From: Alisma plantago-aquatica
Lineage: Eukaryota > Streptophyta > Magnoliopsida > Alismatales > Alismataceae
Direction of reading: 5' to 3'
DNA: 64,000 bases
Assembly (NCBI GenBank): GCA_963693085.1
Contig: OY856413.1
Coordinates: 540,196,879-540,260,878, forward strand
Shown here: positions 42,866 to 53,981 of the stretch, piece by piece
Layout: each line of letters opens with the position of its first letter
Position numbering within the stretch: position 1 is the first letter of the stretch
Program-made: the position numbers and the translations under genes
The notes under the pieces: model-generated
The model's database searches: none
What the model was told of the DNA's origin: nothing
What the model saw: only the letters and a program-made list of their open reading frames with translations

Positions 42866-44756
42866 CCAATTAGGTTTATTTTGTTAAACTTTCAATTCTA
42901 ATTTTACATTCCTATTTGTAGATCGTGATATCTAGTTTTGATGCAAGTAAAAAAGGTGCCTTGATATGTGCATTCAGTGTGCAGGGATGCATTAAGTCAG
43001 TACCACCAACTTCACTGTCGGTAGTACTGAGTTCTCATCAGTGACATCTCACATGCTGAGCAAGAATAAACACTTCACCAAGCTCGAGTGCTTATTGGAG
43101 GGCATGTCTTCATGTGGATCCCACCCACCTGTCCTTTGCCCAGATCTGAGCTAACATATCGGTACAATCATTCCATTTGCCTTCCTTTACTTTTGACATT
43201 GCGGACAATGTCATATTCAAGCTTAGGGGGAGGAATGGAACGACACTTCTATCTTTATCTTACATCTTTACTTTTTATCATATCTCTACATGTTTTGCTT
43301 TTGTTGTTTGAATTTTTTTTTCTTCTTAGGGTCCACTTCTATCTAGTGTAAATGTGGACAAAATATAAACTTTTGGTTAGGATTAGCCGTGTGTTGATGA
43401 TGTGGTATCAATTCTGAAAATTCTAAATAAAAATTTGAATGTGCTTTTATGCTTTGCACTTTAAGCTAAATTTGCTATGTTTAAGAGTACATAACTGGAG
43501 GAATTGTTTGGATTAGTCAGCTTGAAGACATACTAAGTGAATGAAAAAAAAAACCTAACTTAACCCTATGGCTTGTGTTATGATGATGATGTTTGAGTCC
43601 AAGCCAACCAAACAGTAACGTGATCGTTAATGTGAATTCTTGAAATAAACTCTAAGGTTACCCTGTTACACAAGTTGATAGAAGAGGGACATATCATGGT
43701 TGGGAAAGACATTGTCTCTTATTCATGTGATCTCATCCAGCTTCCATTCATCTTCCTTCACCACCATAAGATGATCAAGTTTATTCCAAATTATGTTCCT
43801 CTCGTATGCATTACATTGCATGTCAGGAAGAATATAGTTAGTTCATTTTATTTTGCATTAGAAAAAGAAAAAAAATCATACAATCTCTTTTGAGCTTTTG
43901 TAGTTTGCATAACAAAATCGCATATAGTTTCATTTGCATTGCATATTTGATAAGGTGTTACATATTTGTTATCTTCTACCATCTTCTGTCATGAAAGAGT
44001 GTAAAAAAAGAGTTGTATCCCCTCACTCCTCCAAATTAAAAAAACCCAAGCATGAACTGTTCATCTTGCTAAAAATAGGGCAAGAAAAAAAAGAGTTTTT
44101 GAAAAAGAAAAAGAAAAAATAGGAGAAAAGGAGAAAAATGATTTTAAGTTCAATTTCGTATTCTCTCTAAGCAACAAAGGAGGGGATTGTGATTCTTTTT
44201 ATAAACACCTTTCCACTTCTACTCATCATTATGATGAGACATCCATTGCATGCATCATTCCACCAAAATAAAAAATAGTCATTAGAAGTCATATAATCAC
44301 ATTTTATCCATCATACAGGCGCATCATATTTTTACTTTTTGCATAAATAATTTGGATGATTCTTGTGATTCCTATTTTCATAGCCACCCATATTTTCCAC
44401 CCATTGCTATGCATGGTAAGCCACCATCACAATTAATCCCCTCATCCATTTTTATTTGGGGATTTGCTTCCAAGTAGTTTATTTAGGTAGATCAGAGCAA
44501 TGTAGATAGTGAGATCACATGGTGCATCAAGCATGTGTCCTACTGGCCATGATATTAACTGCTTCATATTCATAGTATTTTTCATTAATCTTATTGTGGA
44601 CATCTATTATGAACATTATTGATTGCTTTAGAGTAGTTACTTGTTCAATGGTTGGCAAGGATCGGTTTGGGACCGACTGGTGGAGGGCGGTTAGAAAAAC
44701 TAATTCATAGGTATTTGTCTTCTTTCTCACTTTTTAAAACAAATCCAAGAGTAGTG
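42866..44756 (+). other. A2 3' noncoding interior
   Basis: No coding domain is seen. It holds the distal hairpin-plus-PPT at 43195-43239, then 1.5 kb of AT-rich sequence with several A-rich runs (43542, 43868, 44100). The short frames at 43088-43351, 43675-43893 and 43934-44122 are unsupported. Confidence 0.5.
43195..43239 (+). promoter_or_regulatory. A2 distal hairpin plus polypurine tract
   Basis: GACATTG, loop CGGA, CAATGTC forms a perfect 7-bp stem (43195-43212). It is followed by ATATTCAAGCTTAGGGGGAGG. The sequence ATATTCAAGCTTAGGGG is identical to that of the proximal unit 1.56 kb downstream. Confidence 0.8.
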
Positions 44757-44792
44757 TTGCTCGAGGATGAGCAATATTCAAGCTTAGGGGTG
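44757..44792 (+). promoter_or_regulatory. A2 proximal hairpin plus polypurine tract
   Basis: TTGCTC, GAGGAT, GAGCAA (44757-44774), then ATATTCAAGCTTAGGGGTG, which abuts the 3' LTR at 44793. Confidence 0.85.
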
Positions 44793-46201
44793 TGATGTAT
44801 GCACAAATTGTCATTATTTTGATATCTAATTTGGTTATTTTCTTTGTCATTTGTGATTAATTGAATATCTTTTTAATACATATTTTACCAAATTAGTAAA
44901 AATCACTTGTGCATCATTTTTTATATTTTACATGTATTTTACATGCATTTTACATGTTTTAATTATTATAATAATTGTTTGATTTTATTCATTGATTATT
45001 TTATTGTAGATAATTATTATTTACTGGAGCAAAGTCGATACCATCGACTTGCAACTTGATGGTACCAACATGGCAACAGAGTACAAATATTTTTTGCTCC
45101 AGATTGAAAAGGGAAAGGACGTTTTACTGTGAAGAAGTCGATACCATCGACTTGCAACTCGATACCATCGACTCAGACGCTGCAGACCAAATTTTAATGT
45201 GTTAAATCTAACACATATTGTATTAAAAATTACATTTTAGGTTTCCTCTGGACCTAAACATGTACGATGGCTATAAAAGATACCATTAGAACCGAAATTG
45301 GGAGATCTATCACGGGGGAAGATACGGCAGCCGAACGGAGAGAGAAAAGTAGAGGAACCCTACATGGAAGACCTCAGAGTCGTTTTGGCGGCAGAAACGA
45401 TGGCAAATTCTCTCCATCTTCTCCAGATCCACTCTTTAACCCTTTCTCCAACTTACTGTATCTCAAAATTCATGTTTTACATCTTTTTGACTTACTGTGA
45501 TACCATGTCGTCTATTTTTGGCTAAAAACTGTAATTCCTTACGACCTGAGAGTAGCCCGGGTATGCATTGTGTCTAATTCTTATGAGTTAATATATATTT
45601 TCCTCTTAATTTTTGAATATGAATCTATGGAAATCACATGTCCTTATTGTGCTTGATCACCACAATTAGCGTATCAGATCCTTAATTACTGCTGAAAAGG
45701 GGATTAAAGGTTAGAAATACATAGGTTCACCTGTTTATCGACATCCCTTTAGAAAGGTGAGGCATAAATGGGAGGAGATTATCCAGAGTTAAACCAAATG
45801 CACCTAACTTATGAATCAATTACTATGAGAATGGAATTGGCTTTAGATTAGGTAGGGGAATTACACGGTGAAAGTAGGTAGTTTCTAGCTACAGGCTCTT
45901 TATTCAAGATTAGGAGGGAGTTATATTAATAATTAGGGATTAGATTTAGTGTTGCCCGTAGTGAAACCAAAAGTACTAAGGAATTCATCCCTTCTTGATC
46001 ACAACAATCTTAGTTAGATTTACTTTTCTCTCTTAGTTAATTAAATAACCAATAAACTCTTGTTTTTGGCTTAGCTGATCAATGCTAATTAGTAATAGTC
46101 TTTAACATCACAACTCCCCATGTTTGATAACTCAGGACTCATAATCTCATATTACTTCGACACATACACTTGCATTTTAAATGCACGTTATACACATGTC
46201 A
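44793..46201 (+). repeat. A2 3' LTR
   Basis: TGATGTATGC to ACATGTCA, colinear with the 5' LTR with scattered substitutions and a few indels. The frames at 45267-45525 mirror the leader of the 5' LTR and are not genes. Confidence 0.94.
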
Positions 46202-46206
46202 CTAAC
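46202..46206. repeat. Target-site duplication CTAAC, right copy, of A2
   Basis: Exact repeat of 40194-40198. Confidence 0.94.
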
Positions 46207-47035
46207 CAATGCACCGTCAGCGTTCATGGACTTGATAAATAGTGTTCTAACCTTATCTTGACCAGTTTGTGGTGGTATTAGTTGATGACATCTTGATTTA
46301 CTCCCGTGACAGCCAGCAGCATGAGCAACATCTACGACAATACACTAAGTTCAACAAGTGTGAGTTCTGTCTGAGGGAACTATCTTTTCTAGGTCACATC
46401 ATATCTACGAAAGGTGTGTGTGGATCCCAAAAAGGTTTAGTATGTGTTATAATGGGAGCAGCCAAAGACACTGACAAAAGTCCACAGTTTCCTTGGTTTG
46501 GAAGGCTATTACTGGAGGTTCATCAAGAACATCAGCACAGTGGGGTTACCCCTAACAAAACTGACAAGGAAGGACATGGAATTTGTCTGGGATGATAAGT
46601 GTCAGTGTTCTTTTCATCTATTGAAGGAGAAGATGACCAGTGTGCCAGTGTTAGTGTTTCCTGTGCCAGGGAAAGGGTACATAATTTTTTATGATGCATT
46701 TAAGAATGGTTTGGGTCATGTGATGATTCAAGACAAGAATGTGATTTCTTTCACTTCACGACAACTTAAGAAACATGAGGAGAATTACCTGATGGATGAT
46801 CTGGAGATCGTAGTAGTGGTCCATGCCTTGAAGATATGGAGGAATTGTCTTTATGGTGAAAAGTGTCAGATCTTCACCGACCATAGGAATCTCAAGTACA
46901 TATTTTCATAGTAGGAGTTGAACATGAGACTAAGATGTTGGTTGGAACTAATCAAAGACTAAAATTGCACCATAGAGTACCATATACGCAAGGCAAGCAT
47001 AGTGGTAGATGCTTTGAGTAGGAAGTCTTCAGTCC
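46207..47035 (+). pseudogene. G1 RT second fragment and RNase H
   Basis: The RT block interrupted at 40193 resumes here. LVDDILIYS carries the catalytic VDD, and [17 protein letters not shown] follows after a small deletion. RNase H gives YDAFKNGLGHV (start D), DLEIVVVVHALKIWR (E), FTDHRNLKY (D) and VVDALSRK (final D) at about 47010. Several frameshifts and a stop at 46909 break it. The motifs match the Del/Tekay lineage. No integrase follows, because the element is cut at about 47035 by A3 or by a deletion. Confidence 0.85.
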
Positions 47036-48096
47036 TTTTTCTACTCTCCGATTAAGGTTAATATAGAAAGGGTCGATCCCAAAGGACAATATTTTTAAGA
47101 TTGTTAACTCTAATCCCAAAGGTTTGGAAGAGCTTTTTATTTCTTTTTGGTATTTTTGTTTTTAGAATAGAAATTAAACATCAGATTTGGGGTATGGGTG
47201 GTTATCACTAAAGCGGAAAGAAAACATAAGAACTAGATTGCACTAAACCAGAAATAATTTGCCCTGTCAAAAGGAAAATTGAAATTATTGTTAGCACAAG
47301 TAAACTATTATGAAAGAAAGACTATAATTTAAAGTGGGTGGATCAAAACATAAGAATAAATGAAGAGATGGAGAATCAAGGCTTTAGGCATTTTCACCAC
47401 CTTATCCTAGGAAAGAATAGACTAATCCTTTAAAACGATGATTACGATGAAGGCATGTGAATTAATAAAAATCAACAAAAGATGGACTCCAGATGACCCC
47501 ATTGGTCCTGGTGCTCCTATTTCTTAGTCCATCATCCCAAGAGAGGAAGATCCACGATCGTCTCAAAACCCCTATGTGATTGATTCTATTTTTCTAAATT
47601 CGAATTTCCATGGTCATATCCATTCGGATTAACATGTGATCAAACCAATTAATTACTTTGATAGACCAATAGTTATTAGAACCAAAAGCCATATCAAAGT
47701 CATTCTAAAGGTTTAATCAATTTAAGCTAGGGCTAAGGGGATATTCCCCTTGCCTCGATAGAGAACTACTCACTCAGGCTTGTGAAAAAAGGGTGATGGA
47801 GGAAAGAAGTGTTCTAGCCATAGTCTAGACTTATCAAAGGATTAGTTCCTTAGGCTAGAGATAATAAAATGGCCGATGCTTAATTTGTTGCTCCAGTCCA
47901 TGGAAGAAGAAGAAGCAGAAAACTAGATCTAAACGAGCACAGTAAAAGAACAACAATTGAAGGAAACACTTAGCTTGCAAAAACCAATCTTTATTGATGA
48001 ATAGAACACACTAACATAAGAGCGCAAGAAAGATTGCTCAGAAATCCCTTACAAAAATGATACAAAAGATGATGTTGTGAGGAGGAAGTTCCCCTA

Positions 48097-48104
48097 CTTT
48101 TATA
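48097..48104 (-). promoter_or_regulatory. TATA box of A3 LTR (minus strand)
   Basis: The minus strand reads CCTATAAAAGTAGGGG. The CGATCGGTT-like cluster at 48180-48535 lies directly upstream on that strand. Confidence 0.6.
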
Positions 48105-48179
48105 GGAGGAGGAGGCCTTTACAACTAGGGTCATGGACAAATGGGGCCGGCGACTACAAATTCAAACTGACTACGCACT

Positions 48180-48535
48180 GCCAACCAATCGGTTGGGTAG
48201 AGAATCAGTTGGTTGGAGATCTGCCAAGGGCGGGAGTCGTGTGAGCAGTCAGTAACCCTAGGTCTTGGGTGGTGGCTGCAAATTGACCTGCTCGGTTTGG
48301 GAGGGAAAACTCTCGCTTGAGGAATGAAATGGTCGTTTGAAATTCAAGGGGCGTGCCATCTAGGTTGGATGTCTGGACAAGGGTCGGTGCTGAGGGATGG
48401 CACCAACCGATCGATCAGGACAAGTAAGTCGGGCGTCTGGATCATGTGAGATTATCAGTTGGAAGGAGAGAGTTGCTCGTTTGGAGTAGATGAGATGATT
48501 GGCTGATCATGTAAACCGCTCGTATGGTCTTCTGA
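48180..48535. repeat. AACCGATCGGTT-like word cluster in A3 LTR
   Basis: AACCAATCGGTTGG, ATCAGTTGGTTGG, ACCGATCGATCAGG, TTATCAGTTGG and ATTGGCTGATCATG lie 80-430 bp upstream of the minus-strand TATA. They resemble the words of the copia element C1. Confidence 0.7.
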
Positions 48536-48692
48536 GTCTGCAAGAAATTCATAATTTTGGGTGAGATTAAGTTCAATTGTGATAAAAAGGAAGCAACTAG
48601 CAATGTGTTTCTTTTTAGTGGATAAAGATAGGAATTTCAATGTGACATGACTAAAAAGGTTGTAAAAAGAGGTGCTAAATTAGCACACATCA

Positions 48693-48731
48693 AAATACCG
48701 TGGACTTAAACTTTTGCTTGTTCTCAAGAAA
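48693..48731 (-). promoter_or_regulatory. A3 proximal hairpin plus decayed PPT
   Basis: On the minus strand the hairpin TTTCTTG-AGAA-CAAGCAA has one mismatch in its stem. It is followed by AAGTTTAAGTCCACGG and then the LTR start. The G-run typical of the PPT has eroded. Confidence 0.6.
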
Positions 48732-49620
48732 TCAAAATAATTATAAACAAATTCTTGAAACAACGTCTCCATCCTCCCTTAATTAGAAATATCTTCTATC
48801 CTCTTCATGGCCAAGCAACCCATCTTCTAGAACCACAAAATACAAGTTCAATATTTCTTACAATAACATTTTTCATAACCTTTTCTTTCAATCATATACT
48901 CTGCAAAAACAATCTTAATCCTACTTGCATTGCAACACTCGAATTTAAAAAAAAAATTTGGCACAAGAATAAGAAAAGGTGAGGTGTGGAAAAAGGGATC
49001 CCTCATCTATCCGACTCAGGATTTTAATTTCATTGAATTGTGCCCCTATTAAATTTACAAGGGGTGTGGACAAATAATCCCTCCTTTATTCGACTCAGGA
49101 TATTGACCACAATTTTGTGTGTGCTCTTTTTGGCATCTTTTGGCGGTACACTCCTATTAAGTTTACAAGGGCTATGGAAGATGGAGATAGGAGGAGAGCA
49201 CAACCCCAGACTTAGGGTTTGGCATGCAGATTATTTTCACGTGCAATTTTTTTTTCCGAGTGTTGTTGCATCAATAAAAGAAATCATGTAAGTATATCAT
49301 ATGAGAAAGATTGATCAGTAAATCTAATTCTAAAGATAAGAAAGTTTGCATTTGAATCTATTTCAGACTCTGAGGATTGCCACCTTTTCTAAGAATATTG
49401 CTAATAGAGGTATGGAGAATTTGGTATTTAAAAAAACAAGAAATGAAAATTTTGAGCAATTTGGGAAATAAAGTTTTATCTAATTTGAAAATGAAGATAC
49501 ATGATTTGTCCGTCTAGGTAAAGGCCATGGTTTTGAAAAGGGAAAATTTTCTAAATTCAAATACAAAGGTAAAATGCTAAAAAGGGAAGATAAGGGGTGG
49601 AACACGTACGACCGACCCTC
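48732..49620. other. A3 noncoding interior between the two PPT units
   Basis: No gene recognised. A duplicated block with ATTAAATTTACAAGGGGTGTGG and 'cctttattcgactcagga' occurs at about 49007-49103, partially repeated near 49150-49172. Short frames at 48755-48982 and 49040-49291 are unsupported. Confidence 0.4.
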
Positions 49621-49655
49621 ACCCCGGACTTAGATTTTTGCTTGTCCCGAGCAAA
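49612..49655 (-). promoter_or_regulatory. A3 distal hairpin plus PPT-like run
   Basis: On the minus strand a TTTGCTC...AAGCAAA hairpin with loop GGGAC (49637-49655) is followed by AAGTCCGGGGTGAGGG, about 0.93 kb from the proximal unit. Confidence 0.65.
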
Positions 49656-49658
49656 CCC

Positions 49659-51146
49659 TTAGAATGAGATGTTGGGAAGAGAATCACTACGGTGGTTGAT
49701 GCTACTGGTAGGAGGCATAGTAGTTGCCCCAGTAAGGAGAGTGGGGATTTGGGTACGCCTGTTGGGCTCCATACTCCTCATAGGATGGACAGATAGGGGC
49801 ATAGTGGTCGCAGTCCACATGCCAAGACTCTTGTGAATGATGTATGAGATACATATGGTTGAACCGGTGGCCCTAGAATTGCTGCTCGTGTTGGATCTCA
49901 TCCAGTTGCTACTGGACCTCATAGAACTCGTAGGAACCTACATTGTCATCTGGTCGATGCCTGGTGCGGCGGCGGGGTAGTGGCGGTGGACCATCATCAT
50001 TGTCATCGTGTGCCTCCAAAGGAACGCTCCTCCTGTGGGCATGTGGTACGCGGATGTCATCTGGGTCTGGGTGCCCCAGACCGTACCTTTGGATGTGTCA
50101 TGCTAGATCGGTGAGTTCATATATAAGGTTTGTTGTGGCAAACCTTGCATGAAGAGGAAGTTGTAGAACCTCCTGCGGATCCTTGAAGAGTAGGTAGTAG
50201 ACACCATTGGAACCCAGGTGGATGAACTACTAGTTTTCAGGTAATAGTTGTCAATCAGGTGATTTACAAGTGGAAGTGGTGGGAAAGGGATGTGGGTGTA
50301 GCTGAGAAAGGTGGCGAGCTGGGTGATAAAATGGCCAATGAGAAATGAGGATGAGGTGGTATGGCTGGCCTGGGTGCTGAAGTGCTCCAAAACAACATTC
50401 CTCCAGTTGAAGGATTCTTCATTCAAGAGGCACCAAAGGGCGTAGAGCTCAATATGGGTGATGGCTCCCTGGGTACCTCCTCTGCTGAAAATGGTGCAAG
50501 AAAGGATACAATGGAGATAGCAGTACTGGGTTGTGAATACTAGAAGCCTTGGGGCCACTAGGAAGGTGGGGAAGAAAGCCAATTATCTCAGCCTAAAATT
50601 TGTCTTTGTCGTATCGGTCGGGGTATGATTTATGGGTTCGCTCCACACAGCAATCTAACCAGTAATCATCACCGCTGTTGAGGATAAAGGGAGTGAACTG
50701 ACGGGCGGATATCTCTAGATTTTCCCCAAAAATCTGGATCTTGCGACTAGAATTGCCTCGAGAATAGTGATAGCAATGAAAGGTGGATAGGAACTCAAGA
50801 GTGAGATCACTATACACTAAGGTGATATGGTAGGGGAAGAGGATGATTTGGTTTTTGCGGAGAATGTTGTTGGTGGCTTCACGAATTCTAAGGGTGTCGA
50901 GGGTAGTGCCACATGTCGAACGGGGGAGGGAGACACCTATAGAAAACAAGTTTTCATAGTGTTGGAGGTGGTCGGTGCTGATGAACTGGACATAGCTGTC
51001 GGGAATGGGGGCTATGCGGGGTGAACGGGGGATAGTGGAGTCTGGGTCATTTCTTGTCTTTTGGTTTCTCTCCTTCTCTCAGAGAAGATCTTCCACCTCA
51101 TTGATGTCATGGGGCATGTCCTCATTAGACTCGGTGGAGGACTCAC
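49659..51146 (-). pseudogene. A3 env-like ORF, 3' part (interrupted by A4)
   Basis: Minus-strand frames at 50949-50593 and 50582-50103 together read as one protein with a frameshift near 50590. The segment ITHIELYALWCLLNEE, followed later by GHFITQLATFL, is typical of the ORF that follows pol in Athila elements, often called env-like. Upstream, the frame from 51146 carries an acidic stretch (NEDMPHDINEVEDLL). On the far side of A4 the same reading comes from 60285-59928, and the five duplicated bases account exactly for the join. No intact product is possible. The function of this ORF is not established. Confidence 0.65.
51142..51146. repeat. Target-site duplication CTCAC, left copy, of A4
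   Basis: CTCAC precedes TAACCGGCC and recurs at 59923-59927. Confidence 0.92.
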
Positions 51147-51984
51147 TAACCGGCCTAAATCGCGTGTCCGAAAAGTGGAGCGGATTTGAAGTAGTCAGAC
51201 TTTTAAATTTATAACCTGAAACCTTCTAGCCCCCGCAACTTTATTTACGGGGTCGAAGTAGATATACGGGTTCGAACACAGGGACAAAGGTGGTAGTGTT
51301 GGGAACACAGAATCGACACGTTACACTCCGGTATGGGTAAGGAGATGATAAAGTTCCCCTAAGGGAACAACAGGCTAAGATCGATAAAATAAAAGAAAAC
51401 TATCTCCAACTGGATCTACGAGGAAAATTATGGTTTTAAAGGTTTATTAGTTTTTAGGGTTTCGCACAACGGAAACAAAGAGGATAATACTATTTCTTTT
51501 AGTAAGGAACGAAGGAGATAGCTTCGGTAAAATAAGAGACAGTACAAACGTCCTGTACCCCTTCTCTCGAAGCGGGTACCTCTAACTAAACATCAACACC
51601 TCTCTCGAGGTTGCTGGGCTTAAGTTAGAGTGGAAAGGTCACTAAAGCAACTCCGATCTGGGGCACTCTCGTACTCCCGTACCGGACCAAACACTAGAGC
51701 CACAACACCTCTCTCGAGGCTGTTGCAACGGTAAACACGATTCGGTAGCTAGTCGAAACATGATCCAAATATACAAGCTAGAGTTCGGATGGTAAACAAA
51801 ACAAACATTCAACAAAAGGGTACCAAGCATAAAGCAGTAGATAATTAAGACTCTTCTAATTCCATTGGCATAAAAGGGTCTGGTTACATTGCATAAGTAA
51901 AGAAAGTAAATGAATGAAACAAGTAAAGATGGATATCACCTTCTTGATTTAGAAGGGTGACAGGAAGTAACAGATCCCCAAGAT

Positions 51985-52745
51985 CCCTCCGGCCCGATAC
52001 CAGGCGGGAGCGTTGCCCGATACGCCCGTGTCGGGCGGCACACCCTCTCAGGTGGCATGCTCATGACGGGTGGACGTATCGTGCGGGGCACTCATGCCCG
52101 ATACGACGGTGTCAGGTGGCACCCTCTCGGGCGACACGCCATGACTGGTTATGCGTATCAGGCTTGGTATCGTGTCGGGCTAGAGTTTTTCTTAGAGTAT
52201 CAGGTACTCATATCGGGCATCCTTGTTGGGCGATATCGGTCTACATCTATGCCCGGGGCTGATCCTAAGTGAACCATTCCCTCCCTCTCGGGCTGGGGAA
52301 GTGCTAACCTAGTATCGCCCGATACACCTCTGAGGCACGACACGCTAGCTCCAGATGCTTTCCCAAGTTGACTTTCGAGACATTCTGACCCGTCCCATCG
52401 GAGTCCTGTAGCTGCTATTTATAGGCAGCGATTGGGGGAAGTTATGGTTCTCCGGACGCCACATGTACTTCATCAGATCCATCATCGTGGATTCGGGGAT
52501 ACCCGATATACGTATCGCCTGGCACAAGGATGTCAGGTTGTAAGTGTGTCAGTCATCGTGACGAGTGGCGTCTGCCTGTGGGTGGCCTGTATCGCGCGAC
52601 ACGTTTCAGCAGTCGTGGCGAGTCTGGCTCCCTGTCAGGTAAATGGCGTATCTCTCGTCCGCTCCTTCTTGTGCGGCATCCTCGTGTAGTGCGGTAGTGT
52701 ATCACGCACCCGTGTCGAGTAGCGAGTGTATCGGTCGGCTGGTGG
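51985..52745. repeat. CCCGATA / TATCGGGC / GTGTCGGGC word cluster in A4 LTR
   Basis: Words in both orientations occur at 51985-52330 (transcribed side) and 52495-52745 (upstream of the minus-strand TATA). The same arrangement is found in the right LTR at 58935-59275 and 59445-59690. Confidence 0.85.
52416..52423 (-). promoter_or_regulatory. TATA box of A4 LTR (minus strand)
   Basis: The minus strand reads CCTATAAATAGCAGC; the copy in the right (5') LTR is at 59364-59371. Confidence 0.65.
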
Positions 52746-52974
52746 GTAAAAAGGCCGATGCAGGTGGAACACGTTGGTGGGCTGGGAGGGGCCTTTTTGC
52801 TGGTAAATGAGTTAAAAATAGAGGAAAACTTTGCAAAAGATGATAATATTGAGTTAAAAGCGTAGCGTGGCCTGTTTATGCAAAAACTTGACAAAAAGGA
52901 GAGGAAAACAGTTTAAAAGGGCAGATTTGATAATGAAATAAGGGCCAAAAACATCACAAAATTTGGTGTTATCA

Positions 52975-53012
52975 ACTCCCCCAAACTTAGCATTTTGATT
53001 GTCCTCAATCAA
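52975..53012 (-). promoter_or_regulatory. A4 proximal hairpin plus polypurine tract
   Basis: On the minus strand TTGATTG-AGGA-CAATCAA forms a perfect 7-bp stem (52995-53012). It is followed by AAGTTTGGGGGAGT, which abuts the LTR. Confidence 0.88.
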
Positions 53013-53900
53013 TTTTTAAACTTTGTTTGTGATGCTTCTTCTTAACCGGTATAGTTTTCAGACAATGGGTTTGAGAGAGCATTGAGATGTCATTATAGAG
53101 AATACTGCCCGACCACAAATAACATATTTTGCCTTTCCTGCCTTATTAAGAAAAAAATTTCTCCACAGCTTCGGCGAGACTTGGGTGCATGATTCCGGAG
53201 TTAGCTTTCACACCAAACAGCTTTTGGGGACAGAAAGTTGTGTGTTTGGGTAGGCTTAAGGCTTTTTGGGTTTTTCTTGTTTCCCATCAGTCCATCCAGA
53301 TACGGGTCTGTTAACGGGCAAGTGGTCCCTGCAGTCCAAGCCAGTTGGCTTTAGAGCAGTGATTTCACATCCTATGTACCACTGCCTCGGATCTACCATG
53401 CCTAAAGATGGGTACTTTTGGAAAACAAGTGTGTATATATATATATATTTTTTTGGCACAACTCTCATGCTTTTATTCACTCTCATAAGGCTATTCTCTC
53501 TTTTTGGGATTTTTGTTCAGGGAAAACAAGAGGAATTTTTGTTGTTTGGGTAGCTTTTTCCTTCTGCATACACGTCTCTTAGCTGTTGCAAGATTATTTT
53601 TCGAAATTTTTGGCGTGGAAAGTCGTAGTGTTTTGTTGTTTGAGGCTGCATTATCAGAAATACATAACAAAACTTGCATCTCCTTAGGCACATATAAAAC
53701 AAACTAGCAAGAAGGTGTATCAGGTTTTTACTATATAGCGTCTTTGTACATATATGTGGAGACAAAGTAAGCAAAATTTTTGGAAATTTTTTTTTATTAG
53801 GCATGCATATGTATATGTACACATGATATAGGATAAGAACAAAAGAACAAAAAGGGTGGAGTTTGAAGAAAAATCTTTTTTATACCTCCCTCACTGGTAC
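53013..53900 (-). other. A4 noncoding interior between the two PPT units
   Basis: No domain recognised. It is AT-rich with a short (TA)n run near 53436-53447. Plus- and minus-strand frames (53256-53822) overlap each other and look like chance. Confidence 0.45.
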
Positions 53901-53904
53901 ATGG

Positions 53905-53945
53905 TACCCCCCAAACTTACTCCACACTCTGTCCCAGAGTTGTGA
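53905..53945 (-). promoter_or_regulatory. A4 distal hairpin plus polypurine tract
   Basis: On the minus strand CACAACTCTG-GGA-CAGAGTGTG (one bulged base) is followed by AGTAAGTTTGGGGGGTA. It lies 0.93 kb from the proximal unit, the same spacing as in A3. Confidence 0.8.
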
Positions 53946-53981
53946 AGTAGATAACGTAGGGTAATGTTGATCCAGTGAGGG

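Larger units (their letters stand above)
40199..46201 (+). mobile_element. A2: non-autonomous Athila/Tat-type LTR retrotransposon
   Basis: It is 6,003 bp with LTRs of 1,398 and 1,409 bp, a tRNA-Asp-type PBS, a PPT and the TSD CTAAC. It splits the G1 RT between the G of the MPFG motif and the LTNAP block. The 3.2 kb interior has no recognisable gag or pol. It holds one 236-codon acidic ORF, a shorter frame, a GGGAGGCAACCCA block and two hairpin-plus-PPT units. Movement would need proteins from another Athila/Tat element. Confidence 0.93.
47036..48692 (-). repeat. A3 3' LTR (minus orientation; left boundary approximate)
   Basis: The right boundary is firm: ...GCACACATCA at 48692 is the minus-strand LTR start TGATGTGTGC, followed on the minus-strand upstream side by a PPT-like run and hairpin. 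The left end lies near 47030-47045, where the G1 RNase H reading is lost, but no canonical terminus is visible. Near 47068-47085 there is a GGGTCGATCCC block, like Athila U5 ends. It has a minus-strand TATA box at 48097-48104 and GATCGGTT-like words upstream of it. Confidence 0.7.
51147..52974 (-). repeat. A4 3' LTR (left copy)
   Basis: On the plus strand TAACCGGCC...GGTGTTATCA. The other copy starts with canonical TGACCGG, so a G-to-A change has hit the terminal dinucleotide here. It contains a TATA box (minus, 52416-52423) and CCCGATAC/GTGTCGGGC words on both sides of it. Confidence 0.93.
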
